A stretch of DNA of 24,229 bases, taken from contig NWUY0300002423.1 in the NCBI GenBank assembly GCA_004151065.3, forward strand, positions 5,390 to 29,618, written 5' to 3'. Shown piece after piece: positions 9,861-20,763 of this stretch. This stretch comes from Larix sibirica. Taxonomy: Eukaryota > Streptophyta > Pinopsida > Pinales > Pinaceae. The notes under the pieces were generated by a model. It ran no database searches. It saw only the letters and a program-made list of their open reading frames with translations, and was not told the DNA's origin. How positions within the stretch are numbered: position 1 is the first letter of the stretch; each line of letters starts with the position of its first letter. The translations under genes were made by a program, and so were the position numbers.

Positions 9861-11780
9861 ATGGTGAAGTACAGGGTTAGTTTCTTCTTCATCTATTCCC
9901 TTGATTTCCTGTGTCGTAGATCTGCTTATTTCTTCTACAATGGTTTCAAGAGCCGAGGGCTTCTGTGCTCAAAGGGCTTTCCGTGTGTTTTATTATTTCG
10001 CTGGGTAAAATCATGTCAGGGTTTATTTGAACAATTCTTTTGTTGTGTTTCATTCGTTCTCTGAACCGACAATTTTTTGGGCATAATTGACCAGGGTTTA
10101 CTGGGTTAGCTGTGTTTTATTTATGTGTAGTTCAAAGTGATTCTTGAGCATGGTCCTTATTGCTTAATGAAATACTGTGCCTTCTCGTCATGGCTCCGCT
10201 CGCTTATCAGTTTTTAACGACTTGCTTACTTTGGGGAGGCTTCCTAAGCGGTTCTATAGAGCTACTGATTGTTAACCAATATTTCGGGGCGAATAGATGC
10301 GGGTTTTCTCTTTAGCCAGCGTAAGGGGCTGGATATCCCCATACCCCTATTTTGCCCGCCTTGCTTAGGTTCTTGCCATGATCCATGGGTGGGTCCGCTG
10401 GATATTTTTGCACGTATAGAACCACCTGACAACCGGACTACCCCATCCAATACTGGGTATCATTTTCTGGAAAATGACAACAGATCTTCTAGTCCACTAA
10501 TAGGGAATGTTATCCAGCCTATTAGGATACATTCCTTCATCAACATTTCCATGTGTTAGCTCCTGTTTTACGAAGGAGTTAGATGAAGTGAATTTATGCT
10601 CTTTACTTCAGATTTTGAGTGAAGTGTACAGGGCATGTAGATCTTTCCTGTGCGTGACACCAAAAAGGCATCATTTCTTTGTGAGAAATTGCAGTTTGGC
10701 CTATCCATTGAAGCTTATTTGATATTTAATTGGATTTTAGGTTACAATGTTTTCATAATTAGTGTTTATAGTTATTTTAAACAATTATATATTGAAGTTC
10801 GGTGCCCCAGCTATGCTTTATTCTCATTTGAATATCACTGTTTTATGTGTTGTTATCTACAGTTCCATCAGTACCAGGTTGTTGGACGGTCTCTTCCAAC
10901 GCCAACAGATGAACATCCCAAGATCTTCCGAATGAAACTATGGGCTACAAATGAAGTGCGAGCTAAGTCCAAGTTTTGGTGAGTATTATTACATTTTATC
11001 GGTACACGGTGCATAGACAATAGGTTTTGAGTCCAAACATCACATCTTACAGCATTAGTGGATTGTATATTCGAAGAGCAGAGTTTTGTTTGTTAGTAGT
11101 ATCACTGGTTTTCTCTCTCGGGTTTATTGTACTGGTCTTCTATTGATGTTGGGCAATTTTTTAATATCTATTTATGTATTTACAGGAATAAATTCTGTCT
11201 TTCTATTTGTTTAGTGGATTTTAATTCGTTTTTGCTGAATGATCTGTTGATTTTTAAGGTATTTTTTGAGAAAGCTGAAGAAGGTGAAGAAGAGTAATGG
11301 CCAGATACTTGCCATTAACGAGGTATGAGCTTTGACATACTATTGTTTTGACATACTATTGTTGTGACTTCATCCACTTAACCTGCCCTTCAAATATGCA
11401 ATGGGACACTGATAGGTTTGGTTTTATTCTATTTATAGATTTTTGAGAAAAATCCAACTACGATCAAGAACTTTGGTATCTGGCTCCGCTACCAGAGTAG
11501 AACTGGTTACCACAATATGTACAAAGAATACCGAGATACCACTCTGAATGGTGCTGTTGAACAAATGTATGATGAGATGGCTTCTCGTCACAGGGTGCGC
11601 TATCCCTGCATCCAGATTATTAAGACAGCCACCATTCCTAAAGAGCTTTGCAAACGTGAGAATACCAAGCAATTTCAGGATTCCAAAATCAAGTTTCCTT
11701 TGGTCTACCGTAAGGTTAGACCCTCATCAAGAAAGTTGAAAACAACCTTCAAGGCATCCAGACCTAATCTATTTATGTAA
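9861..11780 (+). CDS. RPL18A: 60S ribosomal protein L18a (eL20), four coding exons
   Basis: Structural protein of the large cytosolic ribosomal subunit. Coding exons are 9861-9875 (MVKYR), 10863-10978, 11259-11322 and 11439-11780. All introns are GT..AG: 987, 280 and 116 bases. The joined frame is 537 bases including TAA, giving 178 aa, the usual plant length. Exon 2 opens with [20 protein letters not shown] and ends inside the Trp codon of KSKFW. Exon 3 gives [20 protein letters not shown]. Exon 4 carries [40 protein letters not shown] and [17 protein letters not shown], and ends RPNLFM, all hallmarks of this family. The very short first exon followed by a long intron is typical of plant ribosomal-protein genes. 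The start follows from the family's N-terminus and the splice phase. No breaks are visible. Exons 3 and 4 recur at 14914-15435. Confidence 0.97.
10262..10559. other. GC-richer island in L18a intron 1, open on both strands
   Basis: Inside intron 1 a stretch richer in G and C than its surroundings stays open for 96 codons on the plus strand (10269-10559) and 62 on the minus (10262-10450). The plus frame includes [20 protein letters not shown] and [20 protein letters not shown]; the minus frame includes [21 protein letters not shown] recognise neither. It may be a piece of inserted organellar or repeat DNA, or an intronic enhancer region, since first introns of plant housekeeping genes often promote expression. 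Confidence 0.35.
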
Positions 11781-13199
11781 GGCAGTTACTTTGGTAGACA
11801 TGCAGACTTGTTTTAGTAGGAGATTTTGTGTTTTTACACTAGTAAGAGTTTTGCAAGTCAATTCCTTTGAATTTTGTTTGTTGATGTATTTCATCAACTT
11901 CAGAGTTACACATTCGAAGTACATCTCTTAGTTATCATTGTTTCTTATGACTCTTATGAGTATATTGAAAGCGGATCCTATTTGAATTATTATTTTGCAT
12001 CTTGTTCTGATTTTTTAGTCGAGGTAAAAACTTGTTTGTTTAGGTGATGTTATCTAATGTCTTGTTGAGTTTCATATTTTTAAATTTTAGAGTCTCTGGA
12101 ACTCTATAAATTATGTTGCACTTTAACATGGCATTCTCTCTGGTGCAATTTAATATTTCATCACATCTTGATTGTTTTACATGGTTACAAATGCTTGTTA
12201 CAAGTTAAATTCATGTTTATTTTAGCAGATGATCCTTGTTTGATATTTGATATATGAAATCTATTGACAATCATGGAAAATGTTCTTGTATGTTAGAGAA
12301 GATTTTGGCAAGTTCAATGTTGGTATATTGTTAAGATTGGTTCATCAGTTTAGCGTGTAACAAATAATACAATTACTTCACCAGTTTAGCATATAAAGAA
12401 AAATATTGTTTTAAAAAGTCGTTTATTTTATTGTTTGATGGTTTGTAGTTGTCAATTTTACGAAGTACCTAGGTGCTATTCATTGAGTGACATTTTATTT
12501 TGTTTTGTGTGTTGTTTTTGTGTCTGATACCTTTTAGCAGCCAATTGATTCAGTATACATGGGCATCCTTTCATCTTGTTACCATTTTGTGCAGAGTTTT
12601 GTGGATCACTCCATGTCTTTGATCATTGTATGTGATGATTTGTGGTAGAAAATGATTTACTCAGAAAGCTTGTGTATTGTCATGGCTTCTTCACTGTCCA
12701 ACTTATTGAGAAAATATGTTTTCATTTTTAAGTGCTTGGCCTCGTTCCATTCAAAGTTCATGGAATAATTCTGAATTTCTGTTGCACCTTATTTCATTGT
12801 GAATATTGTTTCTCTGATAAATATGCATAAGCTGATTTGATATTCAGGGGATTAGAGTAATTTGTATCTCTTGATATATGGGGGTTTAGATTAATTTGTA
12901 TGTCTTGATACTGGATGTGGGTGCTCCCCGAACTGAATATTTCTGCCAGTTTCCTTTACAATTTGGATATATAATTTTGCATGCTTATATGGGTTGTCTT
13001 TCCATGTGATTGCTGATTACACTTATTGAAATTCTGAAAACAGATGGAACTTTTGGGTAAGATCAGTGGGTATAGAAAATATATTGCAAATTTGTATTGG
13101 GTGCTTTCCAATCATAAAAGAGAACACTCTACACCTCATGTTAATGAATGGTTGCAGATTGTTGAATGACTTTTAATTTCTTATGTCAAAAAATCTGAA
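11781..13199. other. L18a 3' UTR and downstream non-coding sequence
   Basis: T-rich 3' UTR and flank without open frames of note. A perfect 7-bp hairpin, GTTGATG / CATCAAC with loop TATTT, lies at 11880-11898, about 100 bases after the stop, beside the T/G-rich 'ttttgtttgttgatg' typical of plant far-upstream polyadenylation signals. No exact AATAAA occurs nearby. The rest, to 13199, is AT-rich and holds nothing I recognise. Confidence 0.5.
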
Positions 13200-13363
13200 G
13201 GGTAATCCATGGTGATTGTGATGATTTTGATTTTGAGATAAGTAAAGAGCAGGGTGTATGGTAACTCCATGCTTAATTTTTAGGGTAATCCATGGTGATT
13301 GTGATGATTTTGATTTTGAGATTGTAAAGATTAGTTTGTATGTTAATTCCATGCTTATTTGTT
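13200..13363. repeat. Two tandem ~83-bp units
   Basis: 'gggtaatccatggtgattgtgatgattttgattttgagat' (split: 20 + 20 bases) starts at 13200 and again at 13283, exactly identical over 40 bases. After it the units agree more loosely up to 'ccatgcttaatttttag' and 'ccatgcttatttgt'. The same pair recurs at 16855-17018 in the second copy of the large repeat. Confidence 0.85.
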
Positions 13364-13451
13364 GGCTCACAGGTTTTTAACCTATGGCTTGTGAGGTTTC
13401 CACTGCTTATGCATTTCAGATGTTCATGATTTTTCTTGTGGTTTTGGTGTC

Positions 13452-13559
13452 CTTGCCTCTGTATGAGTGAGCAGTAAAAGCCATTAACTTGCTTTTGTAC
13501 GAGTGAGCAGTAAAAGCCATCAACTTGCTTCTGTACAGGCAAGCAGTAAAAGCCATTAG
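13452..13559. repeat. Tandem array, 3 copies of a 36-bp unit
   Basis: Units start at 13452, 13488 and 13524, each 'cttgc...gagtgagcagtaaaagcc' with a few changes (third unit 'caggcaagcagtaaaagcc'). The 36-base period keeps a reading frame open on the minus strand, which explains a repetitive 89-codon frame there that I do not regard as a gene. Second copy: 17107-17214. Confidence 0.9.
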
Positions 13560-14911
13560 CTTACCTCTATTTGCCCTAAAGAGGGAGGGGTATGCCCTAC
13601 CAATGCCCTACCAATATATCTGTCAGCCAGGGTCTCGCTCCAAATTACCTCCCTCTCTAGTTGTTTAAGTGGCAATGGCCACTGGCTTGCCTATGCATTT
13701 CCTGAAGAGGTGGCAGTGTATGGGCCCATGAATGGGGACAATGGTCATGGTGCATAATTGGTTGTCATCCAAGGTCAAGACTTACCTTGTTTTCATTTTA
13801 GTTTAGTGGGTTTACGAGTCATTGATCTCAAAAATAAAGCAGTTCTAGTGGCGGGGCTAGCTATCTAGGTTTTAGCAATTGTAGATTGGTCATGTTAGCT
13901 TTGAGTTGATTCTTTTCTTTCGATTCATCAGCAGATCGTTAAATGTTTTAAGCCTATAGCCCATATAGTTTAACCAGCTTGTTATGTGATGTGGAAAACA
14001 TTAGAATGATGAAATAGAGTAATTTATCTACTGCAGAGCTCTGGAACATCATGCTTTCTTTTGAGTCTGATGGATTGTTGAAAGTGCTAAATCCTAGCGA
14101 GTCAAGACATCCACCTTGTTACATATTATAATGAGGCCACAGCCTTGGAAATTTTGTCTCCAAACCAGTCCCATTTTAATCTGCTGTAGATTTTGATTGT
14201 GACTTCAGAATTTTATGCTTTCTTGAGAGTCTGATCGATTGTTGAAAGGGCTGCAATAGCCGTGCACTTTGTTTTACTGTAAATAAAACTACTTATTCTT
14301 ACACCCTAAGGTGTTCCTTTAACGAGGCCATAGCCTCAGAAATTTGTCCTTAAACCAGTATCGTTTTCTTTGTAAAACTACTTGGTAACTGTCTTGCCCT
14401 ACCCAAGTATGAGGAATCCAGGATAACTGCAGTTCACTTTTGAATGGACAATTGCCCTTTTGAAGAGGTCTGCGGAAAGCGGAGTGTCAGTAGTTCAGAG
14501 GCTTTGGCAGAGCAGCATCTTGGAAAGGTGGCAGAGAAGATTGCCACCTTTCTTGGGGTGCTAGGTGGTCCCTTTTGTGGTGATTTACAGACGAGTTGCT
14601 CTCTCTGGTGGCTTAGTGCTTGTTTGACTTCTGAGAAGGTTATAGAGGGAAGAATAATTCCACAGGGGTTTTGTAACGTCCAAGGAGTTTTTCTCAGGTA
14701 AGCTTTTGAAATCCCTGTTATTTTAGGGTTTTCCCTTATTGCCTTCTGTGTCAAGACCGTATACTGCAGGTCAGGCCATTGCCATAGGGTCTTTCTGCAA
14801 TTGATGATGAATTATAAAAAGATGCACACACTTGTCTTTTGAATAAATGGTGGGTATGACCCTTTCAGGAAAATGTCGGATGTGGTTGAACTGGGTATGA
14901 AACTTTCAGGA
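13560..14911. other. Non-coding flank with a diverged ~165-190-bp tandem duplication
   Basis: 'atgctttcttttgagtctgatggattgttgaaag' (about 14051) and 'atgctttcttgagagtctgatcgattgttgaaag' (about 14215) begin two related units. Each later has 'gaggcca.agcct.ggaaat' (14133; 14324) followed by 'ttaaaccagt' or 'ccaaaccagt'. The two offsets (164 and 191) show an indel of about 27 bases between units. Two opposite frames at 14434-14754 overlap almost fully, so at most one could be real, and neither resembles a known protein. Confidence 0.5.
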
Positions 14912-14912
14912 N
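14912..14912. other. Single N exactly between the two 3.65-kb copies (probable unmerged contig overlap)
   Basis: Sequence to the left ends with the last base of copy 1 (14911, equal to 18566). Sequence to the right begins with the first base of copy 2 (14913, equal to 11258). So the last 3654 bases before the N equal the first 3654 after it, which is the layout of two overlapping contigs placed end to end. Confidence 0.85.
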
Positions 14913-17900
14913 GGTATTTTTTGAGAAAGCTGAAGAAGGTGAAGAAGAGTAATGGCCAGATACTTGCCATTAACGAGGTATGAGCTTTGACATACTATTG
15001 TTTTGACATACTATTGTTGTGACTTCATCCACTTAACCTGCCCTTCAAATATGCAATGGGACACTGATAGGTTTGGTTTTATTCTATTTATAGATTTTTG
15101 AGAAAAATCCAACTACGATCAAGAACTTTGGTATCTGGCTCCGCTACCAGAGTAGAACTGGTTACCACAATATGTACAAAGAATACCGAGATACCACTCT
15201 GAATGGTGCTGTTGAACAAATGTATGATGAGATGGCTTCTCGTCACAGGGTGCGCTATCCCTGCATCCAGATTATTAAGACAGCCACCATTCCTAAAGAG
15301 CTTTGCAAACGTGAGAATACCAAGCAATTTCAGGATTCCAAAATCAAGTTTCCTTTGGTCTACCGTAAGGTTAGACCCTCATCAAGAAAGTTGAAAACAA
15401 CCTTCAAGGCATCCAGACCTAATCTATTTATGTAAGGCAGTTACTTTGGTAGACATGCAGACTTGTTTTAGTAGGAGATTTTGTGTTTTTACACTAGTAA
15501 GAGTTTTGCAAGTCAATTCCTTTGAATTTTGTTTGTTGATGTATTTCATCAACTTCAGAGTTACACATTCGAAGTACATCTCTTAGTTATCATTGTTTCT
15601 TATGACTCTTATGAGTATATTGAAAGCGGATCCTATTTGAATTATTATTTTGCATCTTGTTCTGATTTTTTAGTCGAGGTAAAAACTTGTTTGTTTAGGT
15701 GATGTTATCTAATGTCTTGTTGAGTTTCATATTTTTAAATTTTAGAGTCTCTGGAACTCTATAAATTATGTTGCACTTTAACATGGCATTCTCTCTGGTG
15801 CAATTTAATATTTCATCACATCTTGATTGTTTTACATGGTTACAAATGCTTGTTACAAGTTAAATTCATGTTTATTTTAGCAGATGATCCTTGTTTGATA
15901 TTTGATATATGAAATCTATTGACAATCATGGAAAATGTTCTTGTATGTTAGAGAAGATTTTGGCAAGTTCAATGTTGGTATATTGTTAAGATTGGTTCAT
16001 CAGTTTAGCGTGTAACAAATAATACAATTACTTCACCAGTTTAGCATATAAAGAAAAATATTGTTTTAAAAAGTCGTTTATTTTATTGTTTGATGGTTTG
16101 TAGTTGTCAATTTTACGAAGTACCTAGGTGCTATTCATTGAGTGACATTTTATTTTGTTTTGTGTGTTGTTTTTGTGTCTGATACCTTTTAGCAGCCAAT
16201 TGATTCAGTATACATGGGCATCCTTTCATCTTGTTACCATTTTGTGCAGAGTTTTGTGGATCACTCCATGTCTTTGATCATTGTATGTGATGATTTGTGG
16301 TAGAAAATGATTTACTCAGAAAGCTTGTGTATTGTCATGGCTTCTTCACTGTCCAACTTATTGAGAAAATATGTTTTCATTTTTAAGTGCTTGGCCTCGT
16401 TCCATTCAAAGTTCATGGAATAATTCTGAATTTCTGTTGCACCTTATTTCATTGTGAATATTGTTTCTCTGATAAATATGCATAAGCTGATTTGATATTC
16501 AGGGGATTAGAGTAATTTGTATCTCTTGATATATGGGGGTTTAGATTAATTTGTATGTCTTGATACTGGATGTGGGTGCTCCCCGAACTGAATATTTCTG
16601 CCAGTTTCCTTTACAATTTGGATATATAATTTTGCATGCTTATATGGGTTGTCTTTCCATGTGATTGCTGATTACACTTATTGAAATTCTGAAAACAGAT
16701 GGAACTTTTGGGTAAGGTCAGTGGGTATAGAAAATATATTGCAAATTTGTATTGGGTGCTTTCCAATCATAAAAGAGAACACTCTACACCTCATGTTAAT
16801 GAATGGTTGCAGATTGTTGAATGACTTTTAATTTCTTATGTCAAAAAATCTGAAGGGTAATCCATGGTGATTGTGATGATTTTGATTTTGAGATAAGTAA
16901 AGAGCAGGGTGTATGGTAACTCCATGCTTAATTTTTAGGGTAATCCATGGTGATTGTGATGATTTTGATTTTGAGATTGTAAAGATTAGTTTGTATGTTA
17001 ATTCCATGCTTATTTGTTGGCTCACAGGTTTTTAACCTATGGCTTGTGAGGTTTCCACTGCTTATGCATTTCAGATGTTCATGATTTTTCTTGTGGTTTT
17101 GGTGTCCTTGCCTCTGTATGAGTGAGCAGTAAAAGCCATTAACTTGCTTTTGTACGAGTGAGCAGTAAAAGCCATCAACTTGCTTCTGTACAGGCAAGCA
17201 GTAAAAGCCATTAGCTTACCTCTATTTGCCCTAAAGAGGGAGGGGTATGCCCTACCAATGCCCTACCAATATATCTGTCAGCCAGGGTCTCGCTCCAAAT
17301 TACCTCCCTCTCTAGTTGTTTAAGTGGCAATGGCCACTGGCTTGCCTATGCATTTCCTGAAGAGGTGGCAGTGTATGGGCCCATGAATGGGGACAATGGT
17401 CATGGTGCATAATTGGTTGTCATCCAAGGTCAAGACTTACCTTGTTTTCATTTTAGTTTAGTGGGTTTACGAGTCATTGATCTCAAAAATAAAGCAGTTC
17501 TAGTGGCGGGGCTAGCTATCTAGGTTTTAGCAATTGTAGATTGGTCATGTTAGCTTTGAGTTGATTCTTTTCTTTCGATTCATCAGCAGATCGTTAAATG
17601 TTTTAAGCCTATAGCCCATATAGTTTAACCAGCTTGTTATGTGATGTGGAAAACATTAGAATGATGAAATAGAGTAATTTATCTACTGCAGAGCTCTGGA
17701 ACATCATGCTTTCTTTTGAGTCTGATGGATTGTTGAAAGTGCTAAATCCTAGCGAGTCAAGACATCCACCTTGTTACATATTATAATGAGGCCACAGCCT
17801 TGGAAATTTTGTCTCCAAACCAGTCCCATTTTAATCTGCTGTAGATTTTGATTGTGACTTCAGAATTTTATGCTTTCTTGAGAGTCTGATCGATTGTTGA

Positions 17901-18566
17901 AAGGGCTGCAATAGCCGTGCACTTTGTTTTACTGTAAATAAAACTACTTATTCTTACACCCTAAGGTGTTCCTTTAACGAGGCCATAGCCTCAGAAATTT
18001 GTCCTTAAACCAGTATCGTTTTCTTTGTAAAACTACTTGGTAACTGTCTTGCCCTACCCAAGTATGAGGAATCCAGGATAACTGCAGTTCACTTTTGAAT
18101 GGACAATTGCCCTTTTGAAGAGGTCTGCGGAAAGCGGAGTGTCAGTAGTTCAGAGGCTTTGGCAGAGCAGCATCTTGGAAAGGTGGCAGAGAAGATTGCC
18201 ACCTTTCTTGGGGTGCTAGGTGGTCCCTTTTGTGGTGATTTACAGACGAGTTGCTCTCTCTGGTGGCTTAGTGCTTGTTTGACTTCTGAGAAGGTTATAG
18301 AGGGAAGAATAATTCCACAGGGGTTTTGTAACGTCCAAGGAGTTTTTCTCAGGTAAGCTTTTGAAATCCCTGTTATTTTAGGGTTTTCCCTTATTGCCTT
18401 CTGTGTCAAGACCGTATACTGCAGGTCAGGCCATTGCCATAGGGTCTTTCTGCAATTGATGATGAATTATAAAAAGATGCACACACTTGTCTTTTGAATA
18501 AATGGTGGGTATGACCCTTTCAGGAAAATGTCGGATGTGGTTGAACTGGGTATGAAACTTTCAGGA
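14913..18566 (+). repeat. 3654-bp direct repeat, copy 2
   Basis: Near-identical to 11258-14911 (one A/G difference seen, 13062 against 16717) and with no net indel, since all matching points keep the 3655 offset. It includes second copies of the 83-bp and 36-bp tandem repeats and of the L18a 3' half. After 18566 the sequence becomes unique ('atagataggatgggg'). Confidence 0.97.
14914..15435 (+). pseudogene. Partial second copy of L18a: exons 3 and 4 only
   Basis: Exon 3 (14914-14977), intron 3 and exon 4 (15094-15435) are identical to the L18a gene, including the stop and C-terminal RPNLFM. Exons 1 and 2, the promoter and the exon-3 acceptor's A (now N at 14912) are missing, so this copy could encode at most the last ~134 residues and has no start of its own. 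If the duplication is real it is a 3' fragment pseudogene; if the N marks an unmerged overlap, as I think likelier, it is the same exons seen twice. No base changes in the exons separate the copies. Confidence 0.9.
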
Positions 18567-18940
18567 ATAGATAGGATGGGGTTGGATTGGGTAGAGACCA
18601 TTGGTGTGGTGGCCTGCGTTGACCACAATATTTCTGTTAGGTGCGGGGAAATGGCTAAGCATGTTTGACAATGGGTCACCAATTTACCACCAGAAATTTT
18701 CCTGACATGTTCTTACAAATATCTAACAATATCTAACTATTGCATCAATGCTGGAACAGCCAATCTGTTCAGGAATTATACTAATGAATGAATGGATAGC
18801 AGTGGTTCTATCGTCCCTGCTAAATGAGACTAGCTCATTCATCCTTCAGCTTTTCATTTCCTTGATTTTTTGGCCCCACTTTATGAAGTTTTGTTTTTTA
18901 GATGGGCTTGCTCGTCCTTTATATGGAGGAGCTGCTCAAT
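18567..18940. other. Unique sequence after the large repeat; no gene recognised
   Basis: The first sequence after the duplicated block. It contains no convincing open frame; a short minus-strand frame (18467-18682) crosses the repeat boundary and looks accidental. Confidence 0.4.
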
Positions 18941-19110
18941 GCCATCACGTCATTTGGTTTTTCTCTTCCAATTTTTCAAATTTGGGCTCAATGCCATCAC
19001 GTCATTTGGTTTTTCTCTTCCAATTTTTCAAATTTGGTTTTGGTGGTTTTGCCATCACGTCATTTGGTTTTGCTCTTCCAATTTTTCAATTTTGGTTTTG
19101 GTGGTTTTGC
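18941..19110. repeat. Short tandem array, 3 units of 52-58 bp
   Basis: 'gccatcacgtcatttggttt' starts at 18941, 18993 and 19051, each followed by 'ctcttccaatttttcaa'. Spacings are 52 and 58 bases. The longer unit contains 'ttggttttggtggttttgcc', which also follows the third unit. T-rich sequence without stops keeps all three plus frames open here (up to 144 codons, from 18748), which makes hydrophobic Phe/Leu-rich peptides I regard as artefacts of the repeat. Confidence 0.92.
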
Positions 19111-19225
19111 CTGTCGGGCTTGTGGGAGGTGGTGATTCTGAATGCGGATCAATATGGAGCTTTTGACGACAATGATGCTTGAATGGGTTTTTTGCCAGAA
19201 TAATCCCATATAATCTTTTGGTCGT

Positions 19226-19420
19226 GTGAGGCTTGGCATCCACCGACAGTGTGACCCGCATTGCAATGAAAGAACGGAGGATGAGATTGCTGAAACTGAA
19301 TTTGAATACCAAATAGCGGAAGAATTCTGGGTGGAAGTCCAGAACAAATATAACCAGGTCACTTGGAACTGCCCGAGTTTATCCGAGGATAGAAACAAAT
19401 CTTTTAAAACCTTTTGCTAA
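19226..19420 (+). other. Short open frame with coding-like composition, unidentified
   Basis: A 64-codon frame contains a charged stretch, ERTEDEIAETEFEYQIAEEF, followed by WVEVQNKYNQVTWNCPSL. Composition looks protein-like (Glu-rich, three Trp/Tyr-containing segments), but there is no recognisable domain or supporting splice structure. It might be a fragment of an exon or of a decayed element. Confidence 0.15.
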
Positions 19421-20564
19421 TGGAATTAAAATTGGGGCATAGCTGTGTAGAATTGTGAAGGTTGGCACATAGTTGAAAGAGTCGTTTTTGTAGGTGTCAT
19501 GCACTATGTGTGTTACTCTTGTAGTGATATAGTGATATTCATCATTCTTGGTATTTATATTATTCACTCCGAGGACATTAAAAGCCATATTATTTGCAGA
19601 TTAGCTAAAGTTGCAATACACAATAGAGACGTATTTAAAACTTGATGTGCTTGGATAACATTTAAACATCAATTTGGAATTGGATAATGATAGCATTTTT
19701 GTAAGGACAATATATGACTACCATTTGTCGGAGTTTCAATTTTGATTCATTGTTTAGCCTATATATCTATTTATTATTTCCCTAATCTTAAGAGGTTAAT
19801 CCTCAATAATTACCTTGTATCTGAAAAAGAAATTCTAGTTCCTGAAATGCCTAGAAAATATCAAACCCATTTTTTGCAAAAATTCCACACCTGGAATTTC
19901 GATCTGGCAGTTTTATTTCATAAGACCTGCAAGTATGTATTCATTGCACAACTCTCAGCAGGAAAATCACGAATGAGAAAAAACTCGAATATGACGTGAC
20001 GAGAAAACCAGGGGTGAAATAATCTGGAGTTGTTGAATTGATTGGTATTTTGGTTTGCGTTGCCAAGTCCCTCATCTAGCGCTTGGGGAATCTCATTCAG
20101 GATTTGCATCCACAACCCAAATAATATGTTATCGGTTCCGGCAATCGTGGCTGTTGGATCTGTGGATACAGTTAAAATCGAATCTTTATTGGAGGAAGTG
20201 GCTGCTTCTTGTGGAAACCTTCATTGCTTTAAACCCTTCGTCCATTACCAACACAAAAGAAGACCCCCCCTCGCCATTAGCTAACAGAAATTAATTTCAT
20301 ATGTACTCGAGGATAGAAGATTAGAACTGGACATCGGGGCTGGGAAGACATCGACGATTGGAGCTGCTGTATGTATATAACTAAAACACGGTTGGATCTA
20401 AACATCCATTTACTGTTTGATTTAATGGATACAGCATAGTATAGTTTTCCTTGTGAAGCCTTATGAATAATGCATTATTATATAATGTTTACTTTTGGTA
20501 TTTATTGCACTATTTTGTATTTTTGGCATTTATTGGGATGAAAAATTGTGGCTATATATTTAAG
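19421..20564. other. No gene recognised
   Basis: Mostly AT-rich sequence. Short frames at 19742-19999 and two overlapping ones at 20042-20294 have no domain or partner. I see no RNA gene. Confidence 0.4.
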
Positions 20565-20656
20565 ACACCATTCTGTTAACGGGGTTTTATTCAACAACCC
20601 AGCGCATAGAACACCATTCTGTTAACGGGGTTTTATTCAACAACCCAGCGCATAGA
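20565..20656. repeat. Perfect tandem duplication of a 46-bp unit
   Basis: 20565-20610 and 20611-20656 are identical ('acaccattctgttaacgggg' through 'cccagcgcataga'). Perfect identity implies a very recent event or a local replication slip. Confidence 0.97.
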
Positions 20657-20682
20657 GATGACACCCTTGGTATGAACACACT

Positions 20683-20763
20683 AAATATCAGTTACACTAT
20701 CAACAATGCAAGCCCAAGGCTCGGAAAACACGAAATGTCAGTTACACTATTAACTATGCAAGC
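20683..20763. repeat. Imperfect 50-bp-period direct repeat
   Basis: 'aaatatcagttacactatcaacaatgcaagc' (20683-20713) and 'aaatgtcagttacactattaactatgcaagc' (20733-20763) differ at three bases. The array begins 26 bases after the perfect 46-bp duplication. Confidence 0.9.

Larger units (their letters stand above)
11258..14911 (+). repeat. 3654-bp direct repeat, copy 1
   Basis: This block starts at the last base of the exon-3 splice acceptor of L18a and covers exon 3, intron 3, exon 4, the 3' UTR and about 3.1 kb downstream. It recurs at 14913-18566 with a constant offset of 3655. The only difference I found by reading both is A at 13062 against G at 16717. The copies are separated only by an N. 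Confidence 0.97.

Noticed and set aside
14434-14754. Opposite open frames of 106 and 85 codons (also at 18089-18409) as genes
   Set aside because: They overlap almost entirely on opposite strands, lack any recognisable domain, and recur only because the whole block is repeated.
18748-19182. 144-codon hydrophobic frame as a membrane protein
   Set aside because: It runs through a T-rich tandem repeat that opens all three frames; its hydrophobicity comes from Phe/Leu codons of the repeat.
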